From Bettongia penicillata ogilbyi (lineage: Eukaryota; Chordata; Mammalia; Diprotodontia; Potoroidae), in contig JAJHZJ010000531.1 in assembly GCA_023548195.1 (NCBI GenBank), forward strand, positions 7,861,900-7,925,899: DNA of 64,000 bases, written 5' to 3'. The translations under genes and the position numbers were made by a program. How positions within the stretch are numbered: position 1 is the stretch's first letter; the number at the start of each line of letters is the position of its first letter. Shown here piece by piece: positions 10,555 through 22,090 of the stretch. The notes below the pieces were generated by a model. The model had not been told where the DNA came from and did not search any database. It saw only the letters and a list, made by a program, of their open reading frames with translations.

Positions 10555-10890
10555 GAACACTACAGTCTAAAGAATTTAAGTTGAAGAGTAACCAAAGGGC
10601 AATAGAAAGATGTATGGTAGTATGAACAGACTGCCCCACATTATGAAGTTATAAAGGGAAAGTAGTGTGAAAGATGTCAAGAGAGAACTACATGACCACA
10701 AAAAGAAGGTCATACAGTAAGAGGGATTAATGGACAGCTCAAATTCTCCATTGATCTTGTAGTGCTAGAATTCAAAAAGAACCCACAGAACTTTAGGACC
10801 TTCTTCCCCCAGTGCCAGATTTATGGTAGGACAAAAATCACACTAAAGGGGCAGTCATGGATGGGTAACTGTCAACATCTTTGGAATGGA
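10555..10890 (+). repeat. RTE-clade LINE fragment, C-terminal region (tentative)
   Basis: AACCAAAGGGCAATAGAAAG, AACAGACTGCCCCACATTAT and GATGTCAAGAGAGAACTACA are arranged like the end of an RTE/BovB-type ORF. The frame is broken and the assignment rests on pattern only. Confidence 0.4.
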
Positions 10891-10989
10891 TCTTGTAGCT
10901 AAGCGAAAATAAATCATTGAAGTATTCACGTACATCCCATAGTACCTTGGTTTGTGGGGTTTGTCTGCCTCTGATCTCATTTTAAAAAT

Positions 10990-11620
10990 TCTTATTTAAA
11001 ATAAAAACATTTATTGATTTTTTTGTTTTTATGGAACAGTAATTTTACAGAATTCTATTTCAGTTTTCCTAAAGCAGTTTTTTCCCCCATGTACATTGTC
11101 ATTTTTTCATTGTTTTCCTGGTTCTTATTTTACTTTTCTTCAGTTCATATGTCTTTCTGTATTGTCATATTAATAACTTCTTGACCAGGTTTCATTACAT
11201 TCATGTCATACTATAGCTTTTTTAGCTATTCCCCAGTCAATTGACATCAACTTTTATTCAAATCTTTGCTTCTACAAAAAGTCCTGCTAAAAATATTTTG
11301 ATATTTATTGGGTCCTTCTTTTTATCATGGATCTTCTTGGAGTATTACCTAGTAGCAAAATCTTAAGGTCAGAAGATATGTACATTTTAGTCACTTTTTT
11401 TGAATAATTCCAAATTGCTTTCCAAAATTCATAGCTTCAGTGATAGTACTTTAGTGCGCTTACTTTTCCATACCATGCCCCACCCCCAACATTGACTAGT
11501 ACCATCTTTTGTATATTAGTGCTGTGATTTCTTTTTAACTCTTTAGTTTTTGAGAGTTTTAAAAAACACTAATATAAATATCTTTTTGCCTTCAAAAGAT
11601 CCCACTTTTACTAGTCACTA
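10990..11620 (-). repeat. L1 3' end, antisense
   Basis: Antisense end of an old L1: ATTTATTGATTTTTTTGTTT, CTATTCCCCAGTCAATTGAC, ATCTTTGCTTCTACAAAAAG and CCAAATTGCTTTCC follow the order of a marsupial L1 ORF2 end and 3' UTR. Confidence 0.65.
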
Positions 11621-12059
11621 CCCAGCCAGCTTCATGATCATCTGCTTAGGGGAATGCAGAATTGACCCAAGGAAGAAAGATTTTTTTGGGAGGAGAGGGA
11701 CTTGAAATTAGCTAAGCTAATACTTAAATCTGTTATGATGCAATGAATTGATTATATGTAACTTATGTATTATATTTAACTTAGGGACACTTTATGTACT
11801 TGCTTTTTGTTGAATGTCTAAAAATATTTCTCAATAGAAATTTAAAATTTTATCTAATGTGAGTTAGCATTTTTGTACACAGTACTTTGATGCTGCACTA
11901 ATTATGTTACTTTACAGTTTATTCTTGCTTAATAATATAATTTTCCACATTTTTCCATTTTTACTTTGTAGGAACAGTTACTTTACTTTATATTTTCTAT
12001 TATGTTTAGTTGAATTGTATTGAAATCTAGATAATTTTATTTCATTCTCTTTCCACCCT

Positions 12060-12495
12060 AACATAACCTGAACATTGCTACTAATAGAACTTTCTTAATC
12101 TATTTGCTCTGAATATTATCACTTCCCTGCTTAGAAATCTTTTAATAGCTCTTCATTGACTGCCTATTAAGTCACAAGCATATTAACCTAACATTTAAGT
12201 CTATCCACAGTCTGATTGTAACATAGCTTTCCAGGCTTATCTCACAATTTCCAATTTTACATTCTTATACTTTGTTTTAAACATATTCTACTACTCATCA
12301 GCCCTGTATCCTTTCTTTCAAGGCCCAGTTCAGATGCCCCAATAATTCTTTCTCTGATTTCCTTATACTTTTTTTCTGTTCTAATTTGCATTAGAGTTGT
12401 TTGTGCATAACTTTATTCTTTCTAGGAAATTATAATTTCCTTAATGGTGGCCAGTATGTCTGACACCTGTATATTGTCTTTTGTTCATAGTGGAT
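12060..12495 (+). repeat. L2 LINE fragment, sense
   Basis: ATCACTTCCCTGCTTAGAAA, TTCATTGACTGCCTATTAAG, CAAGGCCCAGTTCAGATGCC and GGAAATTATAATTTCC are in the order of the L2 RT C-terminus and 3' UTR. Confidence 0.75.
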
Positions 12496-12599
12496 AATTT
12501 ATACATGGTTGAGAATTTTTTTTATGGTTTCGAATAGGCTGCAATAGCTTGGTATGGGAGTTCCCTAGTTAGTCAACTATTATCCATTTGGTGAAGTGG

Positions 12600-12697
12600 A
12601 AGCCATTCCTGGTCCTTCATTTTAGATCACTGGACTTGAGGTCAGGAAGATCTGAGTTCAGTGCCCCACATGCTTATTAATATGAGACTTTGGACAA

Positions 12698-12728
<31 letters not shown>

Positions 12729-12870
12729 ATTTCATCTTGGACCCTCAGTTTCCTCATCTATAAAATAGAGCTAATTAGTATCTATCTTTGGGGGTTGCTG
12801 TGAGGATAAAATGAGATAATATTTGTTTAAAGCTATTTGCAAACCTACACGCACTTTATACATAATGATG
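12600..12870 (+). repeat. MIR/Ther CORE-SINE with internal CA repeat
   Basis: A tRNA-like head (GACTTGAGGTCAGGAAGATC) is followed by the CORE region and a 3' part reading CAGTTTCCTCATCTATAAAA and TTGCTGTGAGGATAAAATGA. A (CA)n run at 12695-12724 interrupts the middle. Confidence 0.85.
12695..12724. repeat. (CA)15 microsatellite
   Basis: Uninterrupted CA dinucleotides within the MIR copy. Confidence 0.95.
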
Positions 12871-13479
12871 ATTGCCCTATGGAATTTACCCTCTGGTATG
12901 TATATTTGGGACAGATGGTATAAATGGGCTGTGGGACAGGTCCGGAGTTAAGAGAATAGGCTGTTTTACTTTTGAGAGACTGAAACTTTTACTGATACCA
13001 AGCTTCCCATGAAAACAAAGGCCTAACTTTTCATTGCTAACGTTTAATGAACATGGCATTGAAACCTGTAACTACACAACCTCTGAAGAATTAAAAATGA
13101 GCATCATACAGAAGTCAATGAATAGGTGGTACATATGATTGAGAGGGACTCTGAAACAGAACACAAAAAATGTAATCAAGGAGTTATGCAACAGGAAGAG
13201 CTGGTGGATGGGCTAGTCCTGTGGCAAGAGGGAGGGGTAACAGCCTTTTCATTGTGAAGAGAAAGTAATGAAAGCCTCTATCCCAAATCATTGGGGCCCT
13301 CTTGTGTTGAACTCTTGAGAAAACATGGACAAGAGTTGTATAGTATTGTCAGGAATAGATTGGTTGCATTTGGCATTATTAGAGGTAACCCCTGAATTTA
13401 TGAGGTTATAGATCAATTTGAAGTAAGTACAAGACTCTAAGAAACAAAGTTGTTGTATGACTTTTTTGGCTAGTGGTGA

Positions 13480-14028
13480 TTATACCCTTAAGAATGTAAG
13501 TTCCTGGAGAGTAGGAATCCTAGTCATTTGTTCTTTTAGTTCAGTTCATGGTGTTGAGAAGAGTAATTGTCACAGAACAGAAACTTAATAAATACGTGCT
13601 TGATTATTTCAGTTGCAAATATGGTTCCAAAGTCATATAAATGTAAAAGACCTGAGGAATTAAGGTCATTGATAGTAGGAATTGTTTGTATTCACTGTAT
13701 TTGTATCCCTAAGGCCAAGTAGTGCCTAGAACATAGGTGGGCACTTGATAAATGTTTGTTGAGAAATAAATAAACCACTTCTCATTTCTTCTGCCTATTG
13801 AAGTAGTATTTTTTTCTTTTAAGTTCAGGTCAGGTGCCAACTCCTCAATGAAGCCATTTCTTTTGCTCCAACTTGAAAAGTGTTCTTTTTCCTCAAGTAT
13901 TCTTATAGCATTGTTCATACCTTGAATTTTCCCATATCATAGTTTCTAATAGTTGTAAGCTTCATGAAGGCAAGAATAGTATCAATTTACTTTTGTGACC
14001 TCAGTACCTAGCATCATGTCTTGTAGAG
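13480..14028 (+). repeat. L2-type LINE 3' ends, sense
   Basis: Two or three L2-like 3' ends follow each other: AGAATGTAAGTTCCTGGAGA to CTTAATAAATACGTG, GCCTAGAACATAGGTGGGCA to AAATGTTTGTTGAG, then CAATGAAGCCATTTC to CATGAAGGCAAGAATAG. The last is cut by the left LTR of the retrovirus. Confidence 0.7.
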
Positions 14029-14511
14029 TGTGTGAGATATAGCACCACTTACTCAAATTAAATTCAGAGGCTTCTCAAGGTAGAAGGCAAAAAGAAATTT
14101 ATTACAATCTCATGAGAAGGGGCACTTCCCATGAGGCTGTGGGTGGTGTCAGCAAGGGAGTGCACCTGAGCGCAGAGTGGAGTACAATATTTTATAATCC
14201 CTAATGTAGAAGCCCACTGACCTCTCTTCCTATTGGCTGGGAATCCTAAGTGCGGAAATCTACCCCAGAGACAAAGAACACGGAAAGGATTGTTGCTCAC
14301 CAATGAGGGTTTTTGTTACCAGATATGGAACTAAAGGGAAGAGCGCTGATGTGGCATTAAGGGAGTAGTGAAGGGGAAGTGAAGGGGGGTGAGCCAGCGT
14401 TTTGACTGGAACTTTGGTGGTTCTCCTCCGTCCTGGAGCATTTTATTTGCCTAAAGGGGATACTTAGTTATTTTAGCTTTGGCAGGAAGGGCGCGGGTTT
14501 GGGGAAATTCA
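14029..14511 (-). repeat. Endogenous retrovirus 3' LTR
   Basis: 483 bp. On the minus strand it begins TGAATTTCCCC and ends CACA. A TATA-like motif lies near 14190-14198 and AATAAA at 14103-14098. It aligns along its length to 19170-19620, with several small gaps and many substitutions. Confidence 0.85.
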
Positions 14512-14689
14512 TTCCTGAAGGGTCTTCACTTAACCTGAGTTCACTTAATCCCTCCTCTTATTTTTGTCCCTCTGGTCAAGACCCCTCACACCACTCTCAG
14601 AAGGCTGCCTCTGCTAAATCATCCCCTCTATCTCCTTCTCCACTATCTTCGATTTGTGTCCAGCCTGGGCTCTTTAGGACCATGAGTCT

Positions 14690-14975
14690 AATCGACCCTT
14701 TAGCTTTAGTTTCTGGCCTAATCATCTTTGAAAGGGAATTCTGTACTAGTCTGGTTATTAGTTATATCATGCAAGGGAAACAAATTGGGAGGAATGTAAC
14801 TCCACTGATGGCGATGAGTCCAAACCATAATAGCTGTTTCCACCAGCTATCTCCTTACCAGGACCATCAAGAAGTGTTAAATGGTGATGTCCAAGTCTGA
14901 ACAGAATGTGAGCCAATTTTTGAATATTCCTAGTGATTTCTTTTACTGCCTTTCCATAGTCATCTATTTTCATAG
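14690..14975 (-). pseudogene. Retroviral env transmembrane-region remnant
   Basis: Just inside the 3' LTR, minus-strand frames carry a hydrophobic stretch with a Cys-Pro-Cys-like end followed by a basic, Arg-containing tail. This is the arrangement at the membrane-spanning end of class I retroviral Env. The frame shifts and has stops at about 14775 and after. Upstream, 14973-14767 is a separate open piece. The call rests on position and hydrophobic pattern only. Confidence 0.4.
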
Positions 14976-14999
14976 AGCAAGTGGAGAGATTTAGCTTCC

Positions 15000-17900
15000 C
15001 ACAAACTCCCTTTTTTCTTTATTAAAATTCCTGTTTCCACACCGAAATCCAATAAATACCTCTTCGCATTCCTTCCCCTATTAATTCTTACTTTCATCTA
15101 TCTCCCTTTTATATGAATATGGGAAGGGAGCAAAGTTGACTGACGCATTGACAAATTACAATGGGCAGTCGCCTTTCATAAGTACAAATACAGACATTCA
15201 AAATACAAAGGTAGATCAATGAATTACCCATTTAGAAGTTCCATTTCATACAGTAGTCTGGGGAAGAACATCATCTGATGCAGTTTCCTTGTGTAGATGT
15301 TCGTTTAAGCCGTCTTTAGCATAGCATCTCAGCTTCTTCTTCCCTTTATCTGCTTGTAGAAATCCAGATGTCCACTCTCCTATAAAACTGACCATACTAC
15401 GATTTTAGATGACCATTCCTAAGTTTTATACACTTATCACTTACAAAATCAAAATTGGGACTTTGGCCAATTGTCATGTTTAAGAAATTCACAGTTTTTA
15501 CATTTTACATTAATTTACTATACATTTCCCCCCTTCAGGAAGATGAGATTTCACTAAGGAGTAAATAACAGGCTTCAGTATTTACATAAATACAATAAAT
15601 AATCATTTTTTACACAGTACACATCACCTCATAATGCACTTCCAACTTCTGGTCATGTGATGCTTCTTTTAAAGCATTTATAATATTGACCACAAACCAT
15701 TTTTCTTTTAACATTAACCAACTGAGACAAAAATAATAATAACTATGTATGCTAATCTCACAAGCACTTGACCTGATTTTTCTCCACACTATTACTAAGA
15801 ATTAAAGGACCCTAACTTGTTGGTCTAAATTCCTATTTTTGGACTTAAACTCAGATGTTGCCCTACTAACAATCTAGTGTTTAATAGATCTGGTATTAAG
15901 CCTACAAAACTTTTGATTATAGGAAATTACCACAAAGAGTAGGGACATTTCAGGGAAACAACATCTCCCTAACTTCATGTCAATTCCAGGCAGGAGTACA
16001 TTGTCAGCTGGCATTCAGCCAGGCTTAAAGTGTGCTAGGTGTCAGTGGGGAAATTGAGTTAGGAGAATCCTACCTCAACACAAACTGAGTAGCTGCTCTC
16101 CCAACCTTCCCATGAGATCACCTTTTTGCAATTCATACCAGCATCTCACGGGTTCATTGGCATTGTGGATCAGTGGCTCAGACCACCTTTCTTGCTATCC
16201 ATACCTGGAGTTAGTCTCAGAAGAACAGTCAGTTAATAGTCCCATAAAATCTTAAAATACCTAGCTCCAATAGTCAGTTTCAGATATGACAATAACTTCA
16301 CATTGGCTAAGGAACATCTTTTGAAGCAAGTCTTAAGTAGCTTACGTGCCTTTCTATACATGCTCTAGTTCCTGATTAAATAACAATCATAAAATCAGAT
16401 TTACCATTAAGACCTTAAGTTCTTGTTCTAATAGGTTTAAATCTGTTTCCCAGGCTTCTCTATACCTTTCTAAACCTGCTCAGTCTAAAAGTATGAGCTA
16501 CATATGTGATACATTCAAACACTAACTTCAACTTATGTTCATTAAATGAATTTATATCAAAACAGAAACATTTAACTTTTCCATCGATGCAAAATATTAT
16601 CAGAGGTTACCTGCTTCTAATAAACTTAGACTGAAATTCTTTTCCCCAAACTGTCTTCATACCACAAATATCTTCCTCTTTTAACAGTTTACAATTTATC
16701 ACAAAACCCTCATGAACCTAATTGACAAAAATTACAAGATCTAAAAAACCAAAGCCTGCGCACATTTGCCCATAAGCTTCCTTTTACAAACATACTTTTG
16801 TAAATGCTTGATTCATAGCAAAAACAATTTTAGTTAAAACTTTCTCCTTAACAGCAGAAATGAACTTTTAACATACTTAATACATCCTTAGATGGAACAG
16901 GCTTGAAAACCACAGCCATATATAAAAAATGTATATGTATTTTTTCCTAGGATTCTCATTTTCTCAATAAGAATTCTACAGCACAGAAACTTTTACACAG
17001 AATTCATAATAACTTTTTTAACGAATTCATCATTAATTTAACAATATAATTCCTAATATAACCTATTTAAATTTACTTAAAATAAGCAATTAACTCATTC
17101 AGCTGAATTCATTTCCATGTCACCTTGCACAGTAATTCATCTCCTTACCCCACCACGTGGGCAAACTTTATCACCCTGATCAGATAGTCATCTCAAATTT
17201 AATTATCAAATCAGGTTACGTGATTTTTCTGTCTATTTAAAATACTTCCTCATACCCTCACTACTTACTGAAACCATCTGAAACTGACCCATTTTCAATC
17301 AAAACTTTTATCTCTCTTAAGTCTCAAATCCCATTACTCAGACTATCCAGTTCCTCCACATTTTAACCATAACTGTCTGCAGTGGAATCCCATCCTAGCT
17401 TAAATCTACCATTATATAGCAAACATCAGCATTTTCACTGCTTATTTATAACTAAATATAAGTTTCACATTATCAGATTTCTATTACATCCTTTTAAAAT
17501 TCCAATCTATATATATATAACAAACTCCAAATTTAAAAATTATGTAATGTTGCATCTAACATATACCCATCCTTATGTTAAGTACTTTACAATCATATAT
17601 TCCAAATAACTATCTTTTCTGCTTAATCATGATAGGAAGAACATTCTCAGATGCTGCTTGTTTTTCCTTCAGGACAGATTTTAACTTGAAATCATATCAA
17701 ACCTGGATTTGTAATCACTAATGATAAACATTTTAGCCCTCCTTTTTTTTTTCAAATACTTTTGCTTCTGAAAGAAATCTTTATTTATAACTTCCCATAA
17801 TCTCTTTTTCTTTTTTACTCTACTTCCTTAAAGAGCTAAAAAGTCATTTTCCAGCTCCCCTACCTCCTCCAAGGTCCACCACACCAGGAGCTTTCCCAAT

Positions 17901-18250
17901 TAACTCAGACTGGGAGAGGGAGGAGGGTAACTTCCCCTGAGCAAATGGTCTAGGCACATGGATACTGCTGTCTCATCCATATCCTTCTGCCTTGGGAATT
18001 TCAGGCTCTAGAAAGAGTTGAAATCTCACTTGCTTTCTTTAGGTTAGCACAAAATCCAGGTAGGTACCCGAGGAACCTTCATACTTATCCTCCTTGTCTT
18101 CATCCTTCAGAATCTAGAGAGAGTTAATGCCTCCAAAAGAAATCACTGAAATTCCAGAGTGAACTTGCAATTTTAAACACATTGTCCAATATCCGATATT
18201 GACCTAATTCAGATCTAAAATACAGATTTTAGCTTTGAGATCTCATCAAA
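15000..18250 (-). other. Non-coding interior of the endogenous retrovirus
   Basis: AT-rich and full of stops in all frames. A minus-strand purine run (about 15523-15540, GAAGGGGGGAAATG) looks like a polypurine tract but is not beside the LTR. I could not recognise protease, reverse transcriptase or integrase in any frame. Confidence 0.5.
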
Positions 18251-18279
18251 TCAAAACTCAACTTTTCACTGCAGACTTT

Positions 18280-18740
18280 CCCTTATCTTTCTTTTTTACA
18301 TTCAAAAACGTGGCCAGACGTTAAGAATTCAGAGAGATTTTTTTTAACAACTTTCAAAAAGTTTTCAAACTTTCTATTACCACTCTTCATGGAACAGATC
18401 AAGCCAAACATTTTACCACAAATTGACCTTTCTCTGGTAGCCATAGGACTGCATAAGAGCTTTCTTCCTTGTTAAGAGACTTTTTGGCATTCACCATCAG
18501 ATTTAACTGTCAGCATATCCAGTCTTCAGAGGATCCTTACCTTGTCCAATTTACATTTCCTCCCAACAAGATCCTTGCCCAAACAAAACAACAATATTTA
18601 ATCATTTTCTCCTTATCTATCCCTTTATATTTTGGTGTTTCATCACAATTGTTACATCTATTCTCCAAGGGGCTATCCTCCAGAAGGTCCGGAAATGAAT
18701 TTTTGGAACTAGACACCTTTAATTGTCCCCTTTCCATGGC
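18280..18740 (-). pseudogene. Retroviral gag matrix-like remnant
   Basis: The minus-strand frame from the ATG at 18737 to 18537 and its continuation past two stops (near 18525 and 18495) show a spaced pattern of a Ser-Pro-Leu turn, paired Cys, a Trp, then a Trp and Gly-Ser. This fits the matrix domain of class I retroviral Gag. It lies about 400 bp inside the 5' LTR, where gag is expected. Stops and frameshifts make it non-functional. The long + strand frame over the same bases is a shadow. Confidence 0.45.
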
Positions 18741-19147
18741 TCACAAGATCTTGCTTCAAAAAAAAAAAAAAAAGCTCACTCGATGTTGCTTTGAGAAGTC
18801 TGGAATGGGTGGTGGAATTTACAACCAACCCCTTCTCCACCAGTCACCCAGGGGTGCTCACTTAATCTTGCCTGAGTTAATCTGCTCAAGCTCACAAGGT
18901 CGTGCTTGCCTGGGGTGTGGGCACAACTCACGTGACCGATATTCTGACCGGTCATCTTCTCAGAATTAATCAGCTCTGTCTTTGCTCCCGAGTCTCTTTA
19001 TTTTCCTCTTTATTTTTATTTTTGCCTCCTATGAGTTACCCTCCTCGGGTGGTTACCCGATCAGAGTAGGATCTTGCAAATCAATTCCAAGGACCTTGGT
19101 GCCTGGTCCCTGTTAACGGTCTGGGAGACCCCTCACGAAGGGGAATA

Positions 19148-19165
19148 ATCCCAGATAAATTCCCA
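19148..19165 (-). other. Primer-binding-site remnant, tRNA-Pro type
   Basis: The minus-strand 18-mer TGGGAATTTATCTGGGAT begins four bases after the CA end of the 5' LTR. It agrees with the standard tRNA-Pro primer site at 12 of 18 positions, and all six differences are transitions (G to A or C to T). That is what CpG and general decay would produce. Confidence 0.6.
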
Positions 19166-19169
19166 AAAC

Positions 19170-19620
19170 TGTGTAGAATACAGCACCCCTTACTCAGATT
19201 AATTTCAGAGGCTTCCCAAGGTAGAAGGCAAAAAGGAATTTATTATGATCTCATGAGAAGGGGCACTTCCCGTGAGACCATGGGTGGTGTCAGCAAGGGA
19301 GTGCACCTGAGCAGAGTACAACATTATATAGTCCCTAATGCAGAAGCCCACTCCCCTCTTTTCCCATTGCCTGCTAATCCAGGCATACAGTCTAAGCGCA
19401 GGAATCTACCCCAGAAAGGATCATTGCTCACCAATGAGGGTTTTTGTTACCAGATACGGAACTAAAGGGAAGAGTGCTGATGGATCTTTAAGGGGGTGGT
19501 GAAGGGGAGTGTGACTGGAACTTTGGTGTTCTCCTCCATCCTGGAGCATTTTATTTGCCTAAAGGGGATACTTAGTTATTTTAGCTTTGGCAGGAAGGGC
19601 GGGGGTTTGGGGGGAATTCA
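19170..19620 (-). repeat. Endogenous retrovirus 5' LTR
   Basis: 451 bp, minus strand TGAATTCCCC to CTACACA. A TATA-like box lies at 19323-19332 (ACTATATAAT) and AATAAA at 19244-19239, about 80 bp apart as expected for an LTR promoter and polyadenylation signal. Confidence 0.85.
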
Positions 19621-19639
19621 TACCTTTTACTCATAGAGT

Positions 19640-19785
19640 ATAGATGCTGCTGAATTGAATCAAATGACTTGTTTTTAAGTCAGTGTGTTAGTGGAACTAA
19701 ATTAGGATCTAGGTTTTCTGCCTTGCAAGTCCAGGGCTTTTTCCACTGTAGTGCAACTACTCCCTTGAATGTATTTTGTTGTTTT
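19640..19785 (-). repeat. L2/MIR-type fragment, antisense
   Basis: AGGATCTAGGTTTTCTGCC, AGTCCAGGGC and TTTTTCCACTGTAGTGCAAC match the antisense head of a MIR-like SINE. Confidence 0.55.
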
Positions 19786-19795
19786 GGAGAAATGG

Positions 19796-20085
19796 AGAGG
19801 TCTAGATCTCCCTCTCTAGACTAGACTGGAATTGCAGCAGCCAGGCCTTGTTAAATCCCAATATTGATTGACACAGAAGCTGCATCTTGATCTTTGTTTT
19901 TCTACCTGGGTCAGTTTCCCTTTTCTTGAGTAGCCTGGTGGTCCTGTTCTCCCAAGGGCTCACCATCTTGGTGACTGGACTTAGTGTAAACATCTGATTG
20001 ATGTGATCCACCAGTCTTAACTTTCCCACCCCACCACAACCACACCCAGCATTAAAGACTACAGGTATGCGACACCATGCCTGAC
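19796..20085 (-). pseudogene. 7SL (SRP) RNA retropseudogene, nearly full length
   Basis: On the minus strand it starts GTCAGGCATGGTGTCGCATA then CCTGTAGTC, the 5' Alu-domain start of SRP RNA with C-to-T changes. Next come GTTTACACTAAGTCCAG, ATGGTGAGCCCTTGGGAG, GACCACCAGGCTACTCAAG, GACCCAGGTAGAAA, and near the end AAGGCCTGGCTGCTGCA and a GAGACCCC-like end. The order covers both the Alu and the S domain, about 290 of about 300 nt, so it is a whole-RNA copy and not an Alu/B1-type SINE. Many substitutions show it is old and non-functional. A frame of 128 codons across it is meaningless. Confidence 0.85.
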
Positions 20086-20089
20086 AAAT

Positions 20090-20903
20090 GTGGTTAATTT
20101 TTGCAGTTTGAAAAAAAAAATTATATTTGGAATTTAACTTTATACCCACATTTGATTGTATTATACACGAAGGGGTTCCTGTAGCCATCTTGTGGAAAGT
20201 ACCCTATGGGACTCTTCTCTAGCAATCTTGGGGTGGAATTTCTCCCTGGAAGGAGCTGATCCTATTCTCAGAGTACTAAAAGTACTCTGCCTAGTAGTTA
20301 ATAGTTGAAGGAGCGAGCTAATTGGAATTTCAAAGGGAAATTGTAGCTTTCCAACTTGCATACTGATTTCACAATTTATTCAATATTTGTGATTACCCCT
20401 TTTGTACCACAATACTCTACTTTCTTTCTTATTTTCTTCTTATATCTCTTTCTTAACTTCTCTCCCATCCTTTCTTCCCACTATATTCTCATTGCTTTTT
20501 CTTCCCCTTTAAATCAATATAATATGGAACTGGAATAAGTTCCTGCTTGCTTTTTCCATTTTTTTGAGTAAAGTTTTATACTCTTTGTTCTTAATTACAG
20601 AGAAGAGGTAAGCTGAATGTTTTATATTGCTTTTAAAAAGTTGCTTTAGTTAAGGAACTTTTAACGTGTCTTCTTTCTTTGGGGTCAGTAACCCTTTAAG
20701 AGCAAGATTTTTAAAAATTGTCAAGTATCCCCTATCACCATTGTCTTGTATTTGGGAATCTAATGTTTAAATTATGTAACTTTCTTTTTTGGTCATGTTG
20801 AACAATTATAAATAGATAGTTTGACTAATTTTGTAAAGCAAAAAACCAGATTGGTTAATTTCTACAAAATGAATAATTCATTAAATTACTTCCTCTTTTT
20901 TAG
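20090..20903. other. Intron just upstream of the first GALNT1 exon
   Basis: AT-rich with a pyrimidine run near 20400-20500 and no repeat I can name. The last bases supply the exon's polypyrimidine tract and AG. Confidence 0.5.
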
Positions 20904-21078
20904 TTTTAGAACCAGTACAAAAACCACATGAAGGCCCTGGAGAAATGGGGAAACCAGTTGCCATTCCTAAAGAGGATCAAGAAAAGATGAAAGAGATGTT
21001 TAAAATCAATCAGTTCAATTTAATGGCAAGTGAAATGATTGCACTCAACAGAACTTTACCGGATGTCAGGTTAGAAGG
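20904..21078 (+). CDS. GALNT1: GALNT1 coding exon: luminal stem and start of catalytic region
   Basis: This is an internal coding exon of polypeptide N-acetylgalactosaminyltransferase 1, a Golgi type II membrane enzyme (GT27 family). It moves GalNAc from UDP-GalNAc to Ser/Thr and so starts mucin-type O-glycosylation. The exon is 175 bp: two bases completing a split Val codon, 57 full codons, and two bases of a split Gly codon. Its reading begins [17 protein letters not shown] and ends [17 protein letters not shown]. The acceptor is a pyrimidine run ending TTTTTTAG, and the donor is GG|GTAAGT. Residues such as [12 protein letters not shown] and ASEM fit GALNT1 better than its close paralogue GALNT13. 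NRT is a possible N-glycosylation site. By the known mammalian gene structure this is probably the second coding exon. The first, with the signal anchor, was not found upstream. Confidence 0.95.
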
Positions 21079-22090
21079 GTAAGTACTTGTGTGTTTTACT
21101 TAGAATATTTTTTAATTTAAATGAAGAGCAATGTGTTCTGAATTTCCAGCACTTTAGCTGCTGAAAGTGTTTGATGAATTAAGTTACTAAATTACTAACT
21201 TAACTTTCAGACAGACAGATTGGTATTAAGATACCATCAGTTCTGAGCTTCAGAACTGTCTTTCAGACATTGTAATATTCCTTCCAAAATAAAAAGACCT
21301 GTTTGTCTTAAAAACAGGTTATAAAGAATTTCAGTATTTCTGCATCTTTGCTAAGAAGCATTTATACAGTTGTAGCCTGTGGAGGGCCTGAGTATAAATG
21401 TTTGAACCTATACAAAGAGAGCTACAATGTGGTAGCAGGAAAAAAACGGTTATTGAATAGGAATTGGATGACTTTTCTAGCAACAGCCTAGATAGAAACC
21501 CCAAATTACCACTGTGGCATCATTGGCTGGATCCAGAGAGACACTTCAAAGGTACAATTATGGCTGTTCTCTTTTGTTGTTACTGTTAAGTAGATTGCCA
21601 TACGCAGTTCAACCCAGAGTTACCTTATTAGAGATGAGGGGGTTGGGCTGGCTCTGTTTAAGTTGGAGTCATTATGTAGTTGAATAGGTGTCGAGGACAA
21701 TTCTGATGGCTGGGTTCAAACAGTCTTTATTATTGTAAGTTGAAACTAAGAGAGACCCTTTTTGTTCACCCTGTCTTTCCATATAAAGTCTTCCACAGAT
21801 TCCTTGTCTCCTACAATGGTCCAGTCTTGATAAGGAAGGATTAGTCTGGATAAAACAAAATAATGTGCCTAGACTCTACTCTTCTTTCTGCTACCTTTTC
21901 CTCTACTCCTAGAGGTAAATCCAGTGGTCTTTTTTTTTTTTTAATTTCTTACAACTTTAAAAAACAGAATTTGTTATGATAGCAAATAGTCTGCTTGATT
22001 AATAAGTCGAAGTCTTTGTTTTAGAAGTAACCAATTTCAAGCCTCTTAAAGTGAGAGGATTTGGAGATATGGTTTTGTTTTTATATGTCA
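21079..22090. other. GALNT1 intron, start
   Basis: Begins with GTAAGT. Nothing recognised in the first kilobase apart from short T runs. Confidence 0.5.

Larger units (their letters stand above)
14029..19620 (-). mobile_element. Class I (gammaretrovirus-like) endogenous retrovirus, decayed, antisense
   Basis: Two similar LTRs in the same orientation (14029-14511 and 19170-19620) bracket a 4.66-kb AT-rich interior. A TATA-like box precedes AATAAA only on the minus strand, so the provirus lies opposite to GALNT1. Next to the right (5') LTR is an 18-nt primer-site remnant of tRNA-Pro type, then a gag matrix-like remnant. Next to the left (3') LTR is an env transmembrane-like remnant. Nothing resembling protease, reverse transcriptase or integrase was seen, so the interior is probably deleted as well as decayed. 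LTR divergence is high by eye, so it is old. No clear target-site duplication was found. It cannot encode any intact viral protein. Confidence 0.78.

Noticed and set aside
18469..18969. A + strand frame of 166 codons
   Set aside because: It lies opposite the retroviral gag-like remnant, has a poly-Lys run from an A tract and no recognisable domain.
19990..20110. An Alu-like SINE (ACTACAGGTATGCGACACC and TTAATTTTTGCAG)
   Set aside because: The match extends through the S domain of 7SL and there is no Alu dimer, so it is a 7SL retrocopy.
19802..20188. A minus-strand frame of 128 codons
   Set aside because: It is the translation of a 7SL RNA pseudogene and flanking DNA.
1..20903. The GALNT1 first coding exon with the signal anchor
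   Set aside because: No matching short open block with splice sites was seen upstream, so it probably lies outside the window.
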